A stretch of 64,000 nucleotides of DNA from an uncultured Gemmata sp. (GTDB lineage: Bacteria > Planctomycetota > Planctomycetia > Gemmatales > Gemmataceae). This document shows, one piece after another, positions 54,507-64,000 of the stretch. The notes under the pieces are model-generated. The model worked only from the letters and a program-made list of their open reading frames with translations. It did not search any database and was not told the origin of the DNA. Position 1 is the stretch's first letter. Each line of letters starts with the position of its first letter. The DNA is taken from assembly GCA_937924775.1 (NCBI GenBank), contig CALDUT010000006.1:83230-147229 (forward strand), given 5' to 3'. A program made the position numbers and the translations under genes.

Positions 54507-56939
54507 TTACGCCCCGTAGTCGATTTCTTCCACACTTTTGAGCGAGTTTTTGAAGATGAATTCGCGGCGTTCGTGGACTTCTTTACCCATGAGCGTGCGG
54601 AACATCTCCTCGGCCTTGAAGGCGTCGTTGAGGGTCACTTGCATCAAGGTGCGGTGGGCTGGGTCGAGGGTGGTAGCCCACAGCTCTTCGGGGTCCATCT
54701 CGCCCAACCCTTTGAAGCGGGTGATGGAGATTCCCTTTTCTCCCAGCCGGCGGATTTCCGTGACCAATTCTCGCAGCGATACCAGCGGCTTGGTGGTGCC
54801 GTCGTGTTCGAGGCTGAACCGGACTGGCGGTTCGCGTCCGGCGATACGTGGCAGCGGCACCAGATCCCCCGGTTCGAAGCCCGCCGTCTTCAGCTTGGCC
54901 AGCACGCGATTGAGGGCTTTGACATCGTGCCATTCGTCGAGTGTGTAGTCTTCGCCAGGTACCGGTTCGCGGCCGAGCGGTTCGGCCAGCTTCGCTTTGA
55001 AGGCGGTAACTTCCTCCGTGTTGCGGAACCAGTGGTCGAGCCCGGATTCGCGCAGATGCACCTGGTAGACGGGCAAAGTCCCCTCCACGGCCAACTCGAG
55101 CAGATCATCGAGGGTTTTGCCGCGGCGCTCGATGCCGACAATGGCAGTTTCCGCTTCGGTCACGAGTTTTTGAAGTTCCGCGAGTTCGTCGCCGCTGATG
55201 GTTCTGGGCGGTTGTTGGGGTTGGGTGATGTGCAGCATCGTCCCCTTCAGGCCGCGGGCGGTCAGTTCCTGCAGCATTTCTTCGCGGGTTTGGATGAAGC
55301 GGGTTTCCTTCTTTTGCGTCACTTTGAACAGCGGCGGCCGGGCGATATAGACATGCCCCGCTTCGATCAGTTTCCGCATCTGCCGGAAGAAGAAGGTTAA
55401 AAGCAGCGTGCGGATGTGCTGACCGTCGACGTCGGCATCGGTCATGATGATGATTTTGCCATAGCGGACATTGCTGACATCTTCGACGTTGTCGATATCG
55501 ATGCCGATGGCGGCAATGAGGGCGGAGATTTCGTTGTTGTCGAGCAGTTTTTCCAGTCGGGCCTTCTCGACATTCAGCACTTTGCCACGCAGGGGCAGAA
55601 TGGCTTGGAACATGCGGTTGCGGCCGCTTTCGGCACTGCCACCGGCCGAATCCCCTTCGACGAGGAACAGTTCACTTTTATCGCGTTCGCGGGACGTGCA
55701 GTCGTACAGTTTGCCGGGCAGACCGCCGCCGGAGAGGGCATTTTTGCGCTCTTTGACGGCATCGCGGGCTTTCTTGGCGGCGATGCGGGCTTCGGCCGTC
55801 AGCCGGACTTTCTCGCAAATCCGCTTGGCCTCTTTGGGGTTCTTTTCCAAATACTCCTGCAGCGCCTCATAGACGACACTGGCCACCAGGCCTTCCACTT
55901 CTGGGGTGGTGAGCTTCACTTTGGTTTGCGATTCGAAGCTCGGGTCGGGATGGCCGATACTGATCACCGCGGTCAGGCCTTCGCGGAAGTCGTCGCCGCG
56001 GATGTCGAGGTCCTTGAAGATGTTTTCGCGCTTGCCATAGTTGCCGATGGCACGGGTCAGCCCGGCGCGGAAACCGCTGAGGTGCGTACCGCCGTCTTTG
56101 TTGTAGGCATTGTTGGTGAAGCACATTTCCAACTTGCTTTCCCCGGTGGTGTACTGCAAACAGACTTCCACCGTGACGCCATCCACCTGCTTGTTGATGT
56201 AGATGGGCGGATGCTCGGGTTCTTCCCCGGCGTTGAGAAAAGCGACATATTCGGGGATCCCCTTTTCGGACACGAAGGTCTCCGAACGGCCATCGCGTTC
56301 GTCTTTGAGGGTGATGACCAAGCCTTTGTTGAGAAAGGCAATTTGTTGGAAGCGGTTGGCGAGTTTTTCGTAATCGAAGGTGAGTGAACCGAAGATTTCC
56401 GGGTCGGGCTTGAAGGTGATGGTAGTACCGGTGCGACCCGCGGGAGCCGGGCCGGTATCTTGCAATTCGCTGGTGGCATAACCACGTTCGAACTCCATCC
56501 GCCACACGCGGCCATCGCGATGGACTTCCGCTTCGCACCATTCTGAGAGGGCATTCATCGCTTTGGCCCCCATGCCGTGTAATCCGGCCGAAACCCGGTA
56601 GGCGGCGTTATCGAACTTGCCGCTGGTACCGGCGACGGTGAGAGCTTCCTCGAGCGTGGATTTGCCGGTGTCTTTTTTGATCCCCACCGGAATGCCCCGG
56701 CCATCGTCGGCCACGGTAATGGAGCCATCGCGGTGAATCGTCACATCGATGCGCTTGCAGAAGCCGGCTAACGCTTCATCGACCGAGTTATAGACGATTT
56801 CATAAACGAGGTGATGCAACCCTTCGATGTCGGTATTGCCGACATACATCCCGGGGTTCTGCCGGATGTGGGCGGCATCCTTGAGGGTTTTCATATTCTC
56901 TTCGGTGTAGGCTACCATACTGAGCGTATCGTTGCTCAT
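54507..56939 (-). CDS. gyrB: DNA gyrase subunit B
   Basis: 810 residues from the ATG at 56939 (GGAGAGG 10 nt upstream); an ATG at 57002 adds 21 residues without a ribosome site. GHKL ATPase motifs: HLVYEIVYNSVDEALAG, VADDGRGIPVGI, SAGLHGMGAKAMNALS. TOPRIM: LFLVEGDSAGGSAESGRNRMFQAILPLRGKVLNVEKA, EISALIAAIG and MTDADVDGQHIRTLLLTFFFRQM. The C-terminus ends in RFKGLGEMDPEELWATTLDP...RREFIFKNS. An insert of about 170 residues between TOPRIM and the tail (about 580-740) gives a length close to E. coli GyrB. It introduces negative supercoils with GyrA, which is not in the window. Confidence 0.96.
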   Translation of the reverse strand: MSNDTLSMVAYTEENMKTLKDAAHIRQNPGMYVGNTDIEGLHHLVYEIVYNSVDEALAGFCKRIDVTIHRDGSITVADDGRGIPVGIKKDTGKSTLEEALTVAGTSGKFDNAAYRVSAGLHGMGAKAMNALSEWCEAEVHRDGRVWRMEFERGYATSELQDTGPAPAGRTGTTITFKPDPEIFGSLTFDYEKLANRFQQIAFLNKGLVITLKDERDGRSETFVSEKGIPEYVAFLNAGEEPEHPPIYINKQVDGVTVEVCLQYTTGESKLEMCFTNNAYNKDGGTHLSGFRAGLTRAIGNYGKRENIFKDLDIRGDDFREGLTAVISIGHPDPSFESQTKVKLTTPEVEGLVASVVYEALQEYLEKNPKEAKRICEKVRLTAEARIAAKKARDAVKERKNALSGGGLPGKLYDCTSRERDKSELFLVEGDSAGGSAESGRNRMFQAILPLRGKVLNVEKARLEKLLDNNEISALIAAIGIDIDNVEDVSNVRYGKIIIMTDADVDGQHIRTLLLTFFFRQMRKLIEAGHVYIARPPLFKVTQKKETRFIQTREEMLQELTARGLKGTMLHITQPQQPPRTISGDELAELQKLVTEAETAIVGIERRGKTLDDLLELAVEGTLPVYQVHLRESGLDHWFRNTEEVTAFKAKLAEPLGREPVPGEDYTLDEWHDVKALNRVLAKLKTAGFEPGDLVPLPRIAGREPPVRFSLEHDGTTKPLVSLRELVTEIRRLGEKGISITRFKGLGEMDPEELWATTLDPAHRTLMQVTLNDAFKAEEMFRTLMGKEVHERREFIFKNSLKSVEEIDYGA

Positions 56940-57028
56940 CGTGTTGCGGTCCTCTCCAGTAACAACTTCAGTGATCGAATCCAGGTTCACAAAACCCGTC
57001 ATTCCGGGCGGCTGGAAGCATCGCTGGG

Positions 57029-57340
57029 CTACCAGACGGCAGCGCGGAACTTCACATCGGTGACCGTGACACCGGGCATGGCCGCGCGGAGTTTGGTGAG
57101 CAGGCTGCGTTTGTGGAACTGGGTCAGTTCCTGGAGCAGCACGGCATTGCGAACGGCCACCTCCAGCACGCCGCGGCGTAGCCCCAGAACGTGCGTATCT
57201 TTCAGCAATTCCTCACCAATGGCTCCGGCCCATGCGGATTCGAGCTGGAGCCGTTCGCTTTTGCGGCCCCAGCCGCGGGCGACAAACAGCCGGCCCAGAA
57301 TGTCGGCCAGTTTCTCCGGGCCTTGGTTGGCTTCACTCAT
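57029..57340 (-). CDS. dciA: DciA-like helicase-loading protein (DUF721)
   Basis: 103 residues from the ATG at 57340 (MSEANQGPEKLADILGRLFVARGWG). The pattern W..AIGEEL..DTHVLGLRRGVLEVAVRNAVLLQELTQFHKRSLLTKLRAAMPG is the DUF721 fold: a KH-like domain with an LxV-x-x...WxxEL core. DciA loads the replicative helicase DnaB in bacteria lacking DnaC or DnaI. The gene sits between dnaN and gyrB, where recF is found in many other bacteria; recF is absent here. Confidence 0.85.
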   Translation of the reverse strand: MSEANQGPEKLADILGRLFVARGWGRKSERLQLESAWAGAIGEELLKDTHVLGLRRGVLEVAVRNAVLLQELTQFHKRSLLTKLRAAMPGVTVTDVKFRAAVW

Positions 57341-57421
57341 CACGGTGACCCCAGCGACCGAGGAGCACGGAAACATCCTCATGGGCGAAGAGGACAGCCG
57401 ATCCTGACACCAGCCCATCGA

Positions 57422-58555
57422 TCAACCCACCAACGGCATCACCAGATACAAGTAATCCTCGCCACAGCGGAACAGTGCGGCTCGGTTGCCGCTGGACGCT
57501 TCCAAAATCGCCGTCGGTTCGCTGTCCAAAGCCCGCAGAAACTCGATGAGGAATTGCGGGTCGAAGGCGATTTTCCATTCCGGCCCGCTGTATTCGGGCA
57601 ACTCCAGCGCCACCCGACTGGAGCCGGTATTGGCCCCCCGGGCTTCGAGGGTTAATTGCCCCGGCGCAAATGTCAGATCGACGCGTTTGCTTTCTTCGTC
57701 GGTCATGATCGCAGCCTGCCGCACCCGCGACAAAAATGCCGCCACCGGCAGGGGGATCGTTTGCGTGGCGTCTTTGCGGGTTTTGCTGACGATATCGCGA
57801 TAGGGCGGGAATTTCCCCTGCACCAGCGAGGTGTAAATCATCGCCCGTTCTGTTTGGAACAAGGCATCGTTGGTGCGTAGAGCGACCCGAACCAGTTCGT
57901 TATCGTCGGTCAGGCTGCGTTCGAGCAAGTGGATGGTTTTCAACGGAATCAAGTGAACGGCTTTCACATCGTCGGGAGTGCCCGCGATCGTGGCTGGTCC
58001 TTCGCCGATGGCCAGCCGTTTGGTGTCGGTGGCCACCAGCCGGACTTTGTTAGCGTCGGTTTCCCACAAAACACCACTGAGGGCGAACTTGGCCGTGGTA
58101 TCTTTCTTATCCGCGGCGAAGGCGGTGCGTTTGATGAGAGTACGCAGACTACCCGCGCTGACCTCGTGATAGTGGCCGCCTGCATCGAACGCTGGGATGT
58201 CCGGGAATTCCTCGACATCGAGTTTGAGCATCTCGAAGCGGCCGCCCCCAGCTTTGGCCACCACCGCATCTTTGCCCGCGTCGATACTGATTTCCGACTC
58301 GGAGCTTTCCCGCAGAATGTCGATGAATTGATCTTTGGGAAGGATGCACGAACCGGCACGGGCCACGCTGACACCACGGAGCTCGTAGCGAATACCAATC
58401 CCTTGCGTAGGATCGTAGGCGACGAGGAATAACGCATCGTCTTGAGCCGTGGCTTTGAGGTTCTTCAGTGCGGGAATCGTTGTGGCCGCTGGTACCGCGA
58501 CGGATACCAACTGGCAGGCCATCTGAAGACTTTCCCGCAGGCACGTTATCTTCAT
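57422..58555 (-). CDS. dnaN: DNA polymerase III beta subunit (sliding clamp)
   Basis: 377 residues with the three-domain clamp layout. Start: ATG with AAGGAGG 8 nt upstream. MKITCLRESLQMACQLVSVAVPAATTIPALKNL is the typical N-terminus. FALSGVLWETDANKVRLVATDTKRLAIG, VRVALRTNDALFQTERAMIYTSLVQGKFPPYRDIVSK and the C-terminal FDPQFLIEFLRALDSEPTAIL...PLVG identify DnaN. The VMPLVG ending replaces the usual VMPMRL. It clamps DNA polymerase III to DNA. Confidence 0.95.
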   Translation of the reverse strand: MKITCLRESLQMACQLVSVAVPAATTIPALKNLKATAQDDALFLVAYDPTQGIGIRYELRGVSVARAGSCILPKDQFIDILRESSESEISIDAGKDAVVAKAGGGRFEMLKLDVEEFPDIPAFDAGGHYHEVSAGSLRTLIKRTAFAADKKDTTAKFALSGVLWETDANKVRLVATDTKRLAIGEGPATIAGTPDDVKAVHLIPLKTIHLLERSLTDDNELVRVALRTNDALFQTERAMIYTSLVQGKFPPYRDIVSKTRKDATQTIPLPVAAFLSRVRQAAIMTDEESKRVDLTFAPGQLTLEARGANTGSSRVALELPEYSGPEWKIAFDPQFLIEFLRALDSEPTAILEASSGNRAALFRCGEDYLYLVMPLVG

Positions 58556-58905
58556 GGCGATTCCTCCTTCGCCGTCTGGGGGTTCACATGCGTCCTGTCG
58601 AATGTCCTAACGGATACTTTCACTCTCTTGGTTTAAACATCCAGTAGCAGTAGTTAGGTGATACTGGCTGGCGTCACTATTCTCCTGGAACAAGCGGATT
58701 TCCCGTTGTTATCCACCGGGCGGCCTTGTGGAAAAGCCGGCGCGCGTCTGGCGCGCTGGTGTGCTACACCGATGCGCCGATCGAGCCGCTTGATAAGACA
58801 GCCTTCTCTCCTCACACGCGCGTCCACGGTCATCCGCAGCGCGCCACATGCGCGCCAGCTTTTCCACAACTGTATTGCCGGTTTGTCAACGGCCGCAGCG
58901 CGCCG
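58556..58905. other. Candidate oriC between dnaA and dnaN
   Basis: 350 nt with DnaA-box-like sequences: TTATCCACC (58709-58717), TTTTCCACA on the minus strand (58728-58736) and TTTTCCACA on the plus strand (58860-58868). The last two match TTWTNCACA. GCGCGC-rich inverted repeats lie between them, and a moderately AT-rich part (58605-58680) adjoins dnaN. Gene context supports an origin or dnaN promoter region. Confidence 0.5.
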
Positions 58906-59991
58906 TTATTGCAAGCGGCTCCGCAATTCCCGGATGCGTTGGGCGAAGGCCACATCGCGGCCTATCTCCTGTTCCACTTTGCGGCACGCATGCAGCACGG
59001 TGGAGTGATCGCGGCCGAACGCGAGCCCAAGACGCGGCAACGACAGCGTGGTCAGCTCGCGGGCCAAATACATCGCCACTTGTCGCGACCGCACCACCCC
59101 TGGCAGTCGGCTGGTACCAAGAAGATGCTCCGGGCTGAGGCCAAACGACTCCGCCACCATCTTCACAATGACGCCGACATCAGGTTGTGACAATGTCGGT
59201 AGCCCCGAACTGGCGACAATCCGTTCCACATCGGCCCGACCCAACGGCCCTGATTGGAGCCTCCCGGTCAGCGCCACGGTCTGGAGCAATCCCAGGGCCA
59301 GGCGAAGGCCGCCACCACTGGCTTGTTCGGCGAGCCAATCGAGGGCATCCTTCGCCAGAGCCAGGTTTTTCTCCTGCGCCACTTCGGCCAGGATCCTCCG
59401 GCGGCTGGCGACCGATAAGGGTTGCAGTTGAACCACCAGTCCGCCGGCAAGACGCGAGGTGAAGCGGTACGGCAGACCCCTCAGCCGCCCGGGGCCCGCA
59501 TTGGCGCTAACGATCGTCGCTTGCCGCCGGGCGAGGCGTTGGTCGATCCAGTCACAGACCATCGTCACCGTCCGGCTGTCCAAATGTTGAACATCCTCGA
59601 GGGCAAGAACATCGCAATCCCGGGTGTCGGTGAAATCGTCCTCGCAACCGCGGACTAGATCACCGGCGGCCACCGTGCGGAGGGAAAGCCCCTGGGGTGA
59701 ACGCGTCAATTGGGCCGCCAGCCCGGCGAGCAGGTGCGATTTGCCCGTTCCCGGCAGACCGTGGAGAACCAACGGGTTGGCCGGGGGTCGTTTCCCCTCT
59801 TCCACCGCGCGACACAAACTCCGGACCGCCCGAACCGCGAGGCGGTTCTCCGGCAGCACCAGAAAATTGTTCCAGCGGCTGAGCGAAGGGGCGTTCAGGT
59901 CGGCCTCATGCCTGGAGGATTGGAAGCACCGTCGTGGCTGTACCCAGGACCCCGCAGGGAATACCAACGGCGGTCGCGTTACATTCTTCAT
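58906..59991 (-). CDS. dnaA: Replication initiator DnaA, short form without domain I
   Basis: 361 residues against about 450 normally. RWNNFLVLPENRLAVRAV (40-56) is the usual start of domain III. Walker A is GLPGTGKS (78-85) instead of the common GGVGLGKT, Walker B is DVLALEDVQHL (127-137) with E for the first D, and the RFTSRLAGGLV (176-186) region carries the arginine finger. Domain IV ends with RSRQVAMYLARELTTLSLPRLGLAFGRDHSTVLHACRKV, the DnaA DNA-binding signature. Only about 39 residues precede domain III, so the helicase-interacting domain I and linker II are missing. The ATG at 59991 has no good ribosome site. The gene starts the dnaA-dnaN-dciA-gyrB run. Confidence 0.92.
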   Translation of the reverse strand: MKNVTRPPLVFPAGSWVQPRRCFQSSRHEADLNAPSLSRWNNFLVLPENRLAVRAVRSLCRAVEEGKRPPANPLVLHGLPGTGKSHLLAGLAAQLTRSPQGLSLRTVAAGDLVRGCEDDFTDTRDCDVLALEDVQHLDSRTVTMVCDWIDQRLARRQATIVSANAGPGRLRGLPYRFTSRLAGGLVVQLQPLSVASRRRILAEVAQEKNLALAKDALDWLAEQASGGGLRLALGLLQTVALTGRLQSGPLGRADVERIVASSGLPTLSQPDVGVIVKMVAESFGLSPEHLLGTSRLPGVVRSRQVAMYLARELTTLSLPRLGLAFGRDHSTVLHACRKVEQEIGRDVAFAQRIRELRSRLQ

Positions 59992-60123
59992 TCAACTTGT
60001 ATTTTAGCGATTTTGCTCCCGCGGTAAAGGCCAATGATAGGTACTTAAAGTATTATTGGGAAAAGATTTACGAAAAGAAAAGCAGGGATTGAGAACGGTT
60101 TTGGCACAGCCCCACGAAGTCGC

Positions 60124-61347
60124 TCACGCACAACCGCGGACCTGCCGAACGCACGCGGCGATCCGCGGTAGAGCGTCGTCGATGTCCGCCACGCTTTGGC
60201 GGGGGCTGAAGCTGAAACGGATAGCGGAGCGCAGGAGGTCGTCGGGTACGTTCATCGCCTGTAGCACCGGGCTGGGCAACAGACTGCCGCTGGAACAGGC
60301 CGACCCCGTGGAACACGCCACGCCGGCCAAATCGAGGGCCATCAGCAGCACATCGGCGCGGCACCCAGGAAAGGAAACGTTGAGCGTGGTGGGCACCACG
60401 TCGCGGGCACCAATCGCTGGGCCATTGAGAACCACCGGGGCACACTGGTGCTGTAACCCGGTCCACAGCCGGTCGCGGAGCGTTTCGAGCTGCGCCCGGT
60501 TCGCCTCCAGGTGCTTCACCGCGTGTTCCAGGGCCACGGCCATGCCAACCGCCAACGCCACCGGTTCGGTTCCCGGCCGCCGGCCCTTCTGCTGATGGCC
60601 ACCGAACATCCGCGGTGCAAGCTCCACCCCGCGTCGGACCAACAAAGCCCCGATCCCCTTCGGACCGCCGAACTTGTGCGCACTGACACTCAGCGTCGAA
60701 ACGCCCAGTTCCCGAAAGTTCACCGGGATTTTCCCCACCGCCTGCACGGCATCGCAGTGGAACCGCACCCCGGGCGGTAGTCCCGCCATCATCGTTGGTA
60801 CCGGTTGCACGGCCCCGGTTTCGTGATTGGCCAGCATCAGGCACACCAAATCCCCGCTTCGGGCCGCCAGGGCATCAGTCTGCACCACACCGCGACGATC
60901 CACAGGTAGCCACACGACCGGTACTCCCCGAGCTTCGAGTTGCTTCACCGGCTCGACGACACACGGGTGTTCCAGGGGGGAAACGAAAATCCGCGGCGGA
61001 ACCGAAGGACCTTCCGCGTCCCGGGAAACACCCGCTGAAGCCGAAGGGCGAACGCTTTCACCGGCGGGTGTCGCCGCGGATGGCTCCAATGGTATTCCCG
61101 CCAAGCCGAAAATCGCCAGATTGTTCGCTTCGGTAGCCCCGCTGGTGAAAAAGACTTCGTCAGGCTGGGCTCCCAGGAGGGCCGCAATCTGTTCGCGGGC
61201 ATCGTCGAGGACACGTCGCGCGGCCCGGCCCAGCGCATGGGCCGACGACGGATTGCCGAAAACGTCCGCTCCGAGCGGCCGCATTGCCTCCCACGCCTGC
61301 GGTAGTAGCGGCGTAGTCGCGTTGTGGTCAAGATAGATCACCTGCAT
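60124..61347 (-). CDS. Cysteine desulfurase (NifS/IscS family)
   Basis: 407 residues from the ATG at 61347 (MQVIYLDHNATTPLLPQAWEAM). PLP motifs: FTSGATEANNLAIFG, the lysine motif SVSAHKFGGPKGIGALLVRRG and ANHETGAVQPV, with HCDAVQAVGK; the catalytic cysteine is in ACSTGSACSSGS. An insert of about 25 residues (SAATPAGESVRPSASAGVSRDAEG) interrupts the N-terminal third and is unusual. It transfers sulfur from cysteine for Fe-S clusters or tRNA thiolation. No iscU or mnmA is adjacent. It is transcribed toward dnaA. The 132-nt gap to dnaA (59992-60123) is AT-rich. Confidence 0.93.
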   Translation of the reverse strand: MQVIYLDHNATTPLLPQAWEAMRPLGADVFGNPSSAHALGRAARRVLDDAREQIAALLGAQPDEVFFTSGATEANNLAIFGLAGIPLEPSAATPAGESVRPSASAGVSRDAEGPSVPPRIFVSPLEHPCVVEPVKQLEARGVPVVWLPVDRRGVVQTDALAARSGDLVCLMLANHETGAVQPVPTMMAGLPPGVRFHCDAVQAVGKIPVNFRELGVSTLSVSAHKFGGPKGIGALLVRRGVELAPRMFGGHQQKGRRPGTEPVALAVGMAVALEHAVKHLEANRAQLETLRDRLWTGLQHQCAPVVLNGPAIGARDVVPTTLNVSFPGCRADVLLMALDLAGVACSTGSACSSGSLLPSPVLQAMNVPDDLLRSAIRFSFSPRQSVADIDDALPRIAACVRQVRGCA

Positions 61348-61995
61348 AATAGAGGAATTATACCAGTTACGGGTTGCGCTTACGCCGCCGGCCGCCAGGT
61401 GATCTGGGGCTATGGGAAACATCCTCGGGCGGAGGATCGCCGGGGTGGGGCGCGGCGTCCGTGGCCCGGAGCGGTTGCTTCAACCTCGGGCCACGGAGAT
61501 TGCTGGGGAAATCGTGGTGTGAGGTCGTCAGCCAGCGACTTCTCAGTCGGCGGCCCCCGGCGGGGCGCCTGAGGCCGGCCAGGAGTGACCAGCCCGCGCT
61601 TCCGCTGGGGCATGAGGAACGCGCGACAGGCGATCGCTAGGAGGCTGGTATTTGGTCATCTTTGGAGAGAAACTGGGGTTTTTGCGGATTTGTAACTGCT
61701 CCTGTGGGCCGTTGAGGCTGGTGTTTGGTTGTCTGTTTGGGGCGGAACTGGCGGAGCCGGTTATCGGGCACGATGAATACGCTGCCATGCGATCGCTCCG
61801 CTCACTGGGTTTCGCCGTATGGAAACTGATACCATCGGGCTGCGGAGGCGCTGTCATGCAGTCGCTCAGGGTCGGGGTGAGGGGCCGCCCCGGGGCTAAG
61901 TCCGGCGATATTCCCACCGGCGCAAGGCGAATTGCTTGGACGTTGGGCGGGCTGGTCCGCCGGGGGGGCTGAGTTGTCGCGGTGGCCCTGGTCCG

Positions 61996-63423
<1,428 letters not shown>

Positions 63424-63450
63424 ATAGGTATCCTCCTCGGTGTTCTCGAT

Positions 63451-64000
63451 TCAATCGGGCAGCTGCTCGCCGTCCGGGTCGTCGGGGTTGTTGAACCCGA
63501 ACGGGAAGGTCGTCGCGTCGTCGTCGAAGGTGGCCACGTTCTCCGCCTCGTTGCCGAAGGTGGCCAAGTTGTCAGTTACCTGGCCACCTTCGGCGAAATC
63601 CAGGCAATTCCGCCCTGTTTCGCCCGTGTTTTCCCGAAGGTGGCCAGGTTTCTCGCTACTTGGACACCTTCGGGGAACTTGGCCACCTTCGGCAGCGGGT
63701 TGGCCACCTTCGGGCAAGCCCCACTCCCAGCCGCCGCCGAACATCTTCTTGCGGGGAACGATGCCGAGCGACTCCCGCGCCCGGCGGATCGTGCGCCAAC
63801 TCAGGTCGGCGGCCTCCGCCTGCTCGCGGATGTCCGCCACCGGCATCGGGCCGTCCTTGAGCAACTCGGCCAGCCACTCGGCGGCCGCGTCGCGGGTGGT
63901 GGGTTCCGGGCCGCGTTTGGGTTCCTTGCTCTCCTTGGGGGCCACAACATCGTCGGCACGAATCCCGTCGAGCGGGTCCGGCTCCCACTCCAGCCGGCCG
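63451..64000 (-). CDS. Element-encoded protein, partial (C-terminal part; possible RepA-like AAA ATPase tail)
   Basis: The frame is open to the right edge: 183 codons visible, 5' end missing. It begins inside GRLEWEPDPLDGIRADDVV, a pattern I associate with the tail of AAA_25/RepA-like ATPases of planctomycete mobile elements. A winged-helix-like domain follows (AAEWLAELLKDGPMPVADI, SWRTIRRARESLGIVPRKK, GGGWEWGLPEGG). The last 80 residues are low complexity and are encoded by a repeated 12-bp motif. The gene is 27 nt upstream of the integrase and probably in one operon. The missing upstream part decides the identification. Confidence 0.6.
   Translation of the reverse strand, partial: GRLEWEPDPLDGIRADDVVAPKESKEPKRGPEPTTRDAAAEWLAELLKDGPMPVADIREQAEAADLSWRTIRRARESLGIVPRKKMFGGGWEWGLPEGGQPAAEGGQVPRRCPSSEKPGHLRENTGETGRNCLDFAEGGQVTDNLATFGNEAENVATFDDDATTFPFGFNNPDDPDGEQLPD
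63525..63713. repeat. Seven-copy 12-13 bp repeat in both orientations (iteron-like)
   Basis: CGAAGGTGGCCA occurs at 63525-63536, 63555-63566 and 63635-63646. Its reverse complement TGGCCACCTTCGG occurs at 63581-63593, 63680-63692 and 63701-63713, with one near-copy TGGACACCTTCGG at 63661-63673. All lie inside the 3' part of the coding frame. Confidence 0.9.

Noticed and set aside
55416..56387. 323-codon plus-strand frame
   Set aside because: Antisense to gyrB; low-complexity Phe/Gly/Asp composition typical of shadows.
61543..61972. Overlapping frames of 106-124 codons on both strands before tRNA-Ser
   Set aside because: No start sites or protein-like composition, and they overlap each other; probably non-coding.

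Overview
The window looks like a chromosomal segment of a planctomycete, most likely of the Gemmataceae type. The evidence is the PVC-type large cytochrome c/membrane-bound dehydrogenase (24.1-27.6 kb), a planctomycete-style kinase with an HGDLQHDN loop, a PEP-CTERM protein, many lineage-typical hypothetical secreted and TPR proteins, and high GC with long antisense shadow frames. Species assignment is not possible from this sequence alone.

The layout suggests a replication-origin neighbourhood. At 54.5-60.0 kb the minus strand carries dnaA-dnaN-dciA-gyrB, with candidate DnaA boxes between dnaA and dnaN. At 15.0 kb there is parB, preceded by three parS-type palindromes. Two more palindromes lie at 39.6 kb and 54.3 kb. 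All five share not only the GTTCCACGTGGAAC core but also a conserved one-sided arm (TTCTAAC..TYGCYGAC), which I regard as the most interesting non-coding signal here. No parA lies next to parB. The DnaA is short (361 residues): it has the AAA+ and DNA-binding domains but no recognisable domain I.

Region by region. 0-7.4 kb: partial kinase, miaA, small membrane protein, TPR protein, and a membrane P-loop protein with a zinc ribbon. 7.7-14 kb: hypothetical proteins, a class I/II aminotransferase followed by an in-frame coding remnant, polX, and a PseG-like protein. 14-18.3 kb: parS cluster, parB, three tandem paralogous secreted proteins, tRNA-Pro. 18.6-22.7 kb: arsenic operon arsR-arsD-arsA-acr3 with a recognisable promoter/operator. 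23-31 kb: metallophosphoesterase, PVC cytochrome, acyl-CoA dehydrogenase, FkbM methyltransferase, folE. 31-39.4 kb: FAD/Fe-S oxidoreductase, moaD-moaE-histidine phosphatase-moaA, and an ABC exporter pair. 39.7-47 kb: orphan pxpB, PfkB sugar kinase, decayed sequence, lipoprotein, leuB, scpB, a gene interrupted by an in-frame TGA, and a PEP-CTERM protein. 47-54 kb: CBM9-like protein, nadA, sthA, rsmH followed by a proline-rich membrane protein with LysM-like ends, and a lipoprotein. 54.5-61.3 kb: replication cluster and a cysteine desulfurase.

The right end (62.06 kb onwards) is the edge of an integrated element. A tyrosine recombinase is read toward tRNA-Ser(GGA), and its reading frame runs antisense through the tRNA, so the last ~50 codons of the integrase lie in the tRNA and host flank. 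Beyond it is the 3' end of an element gene whose tail contains seven copies of a 12-13 bp repeat in both orientations.
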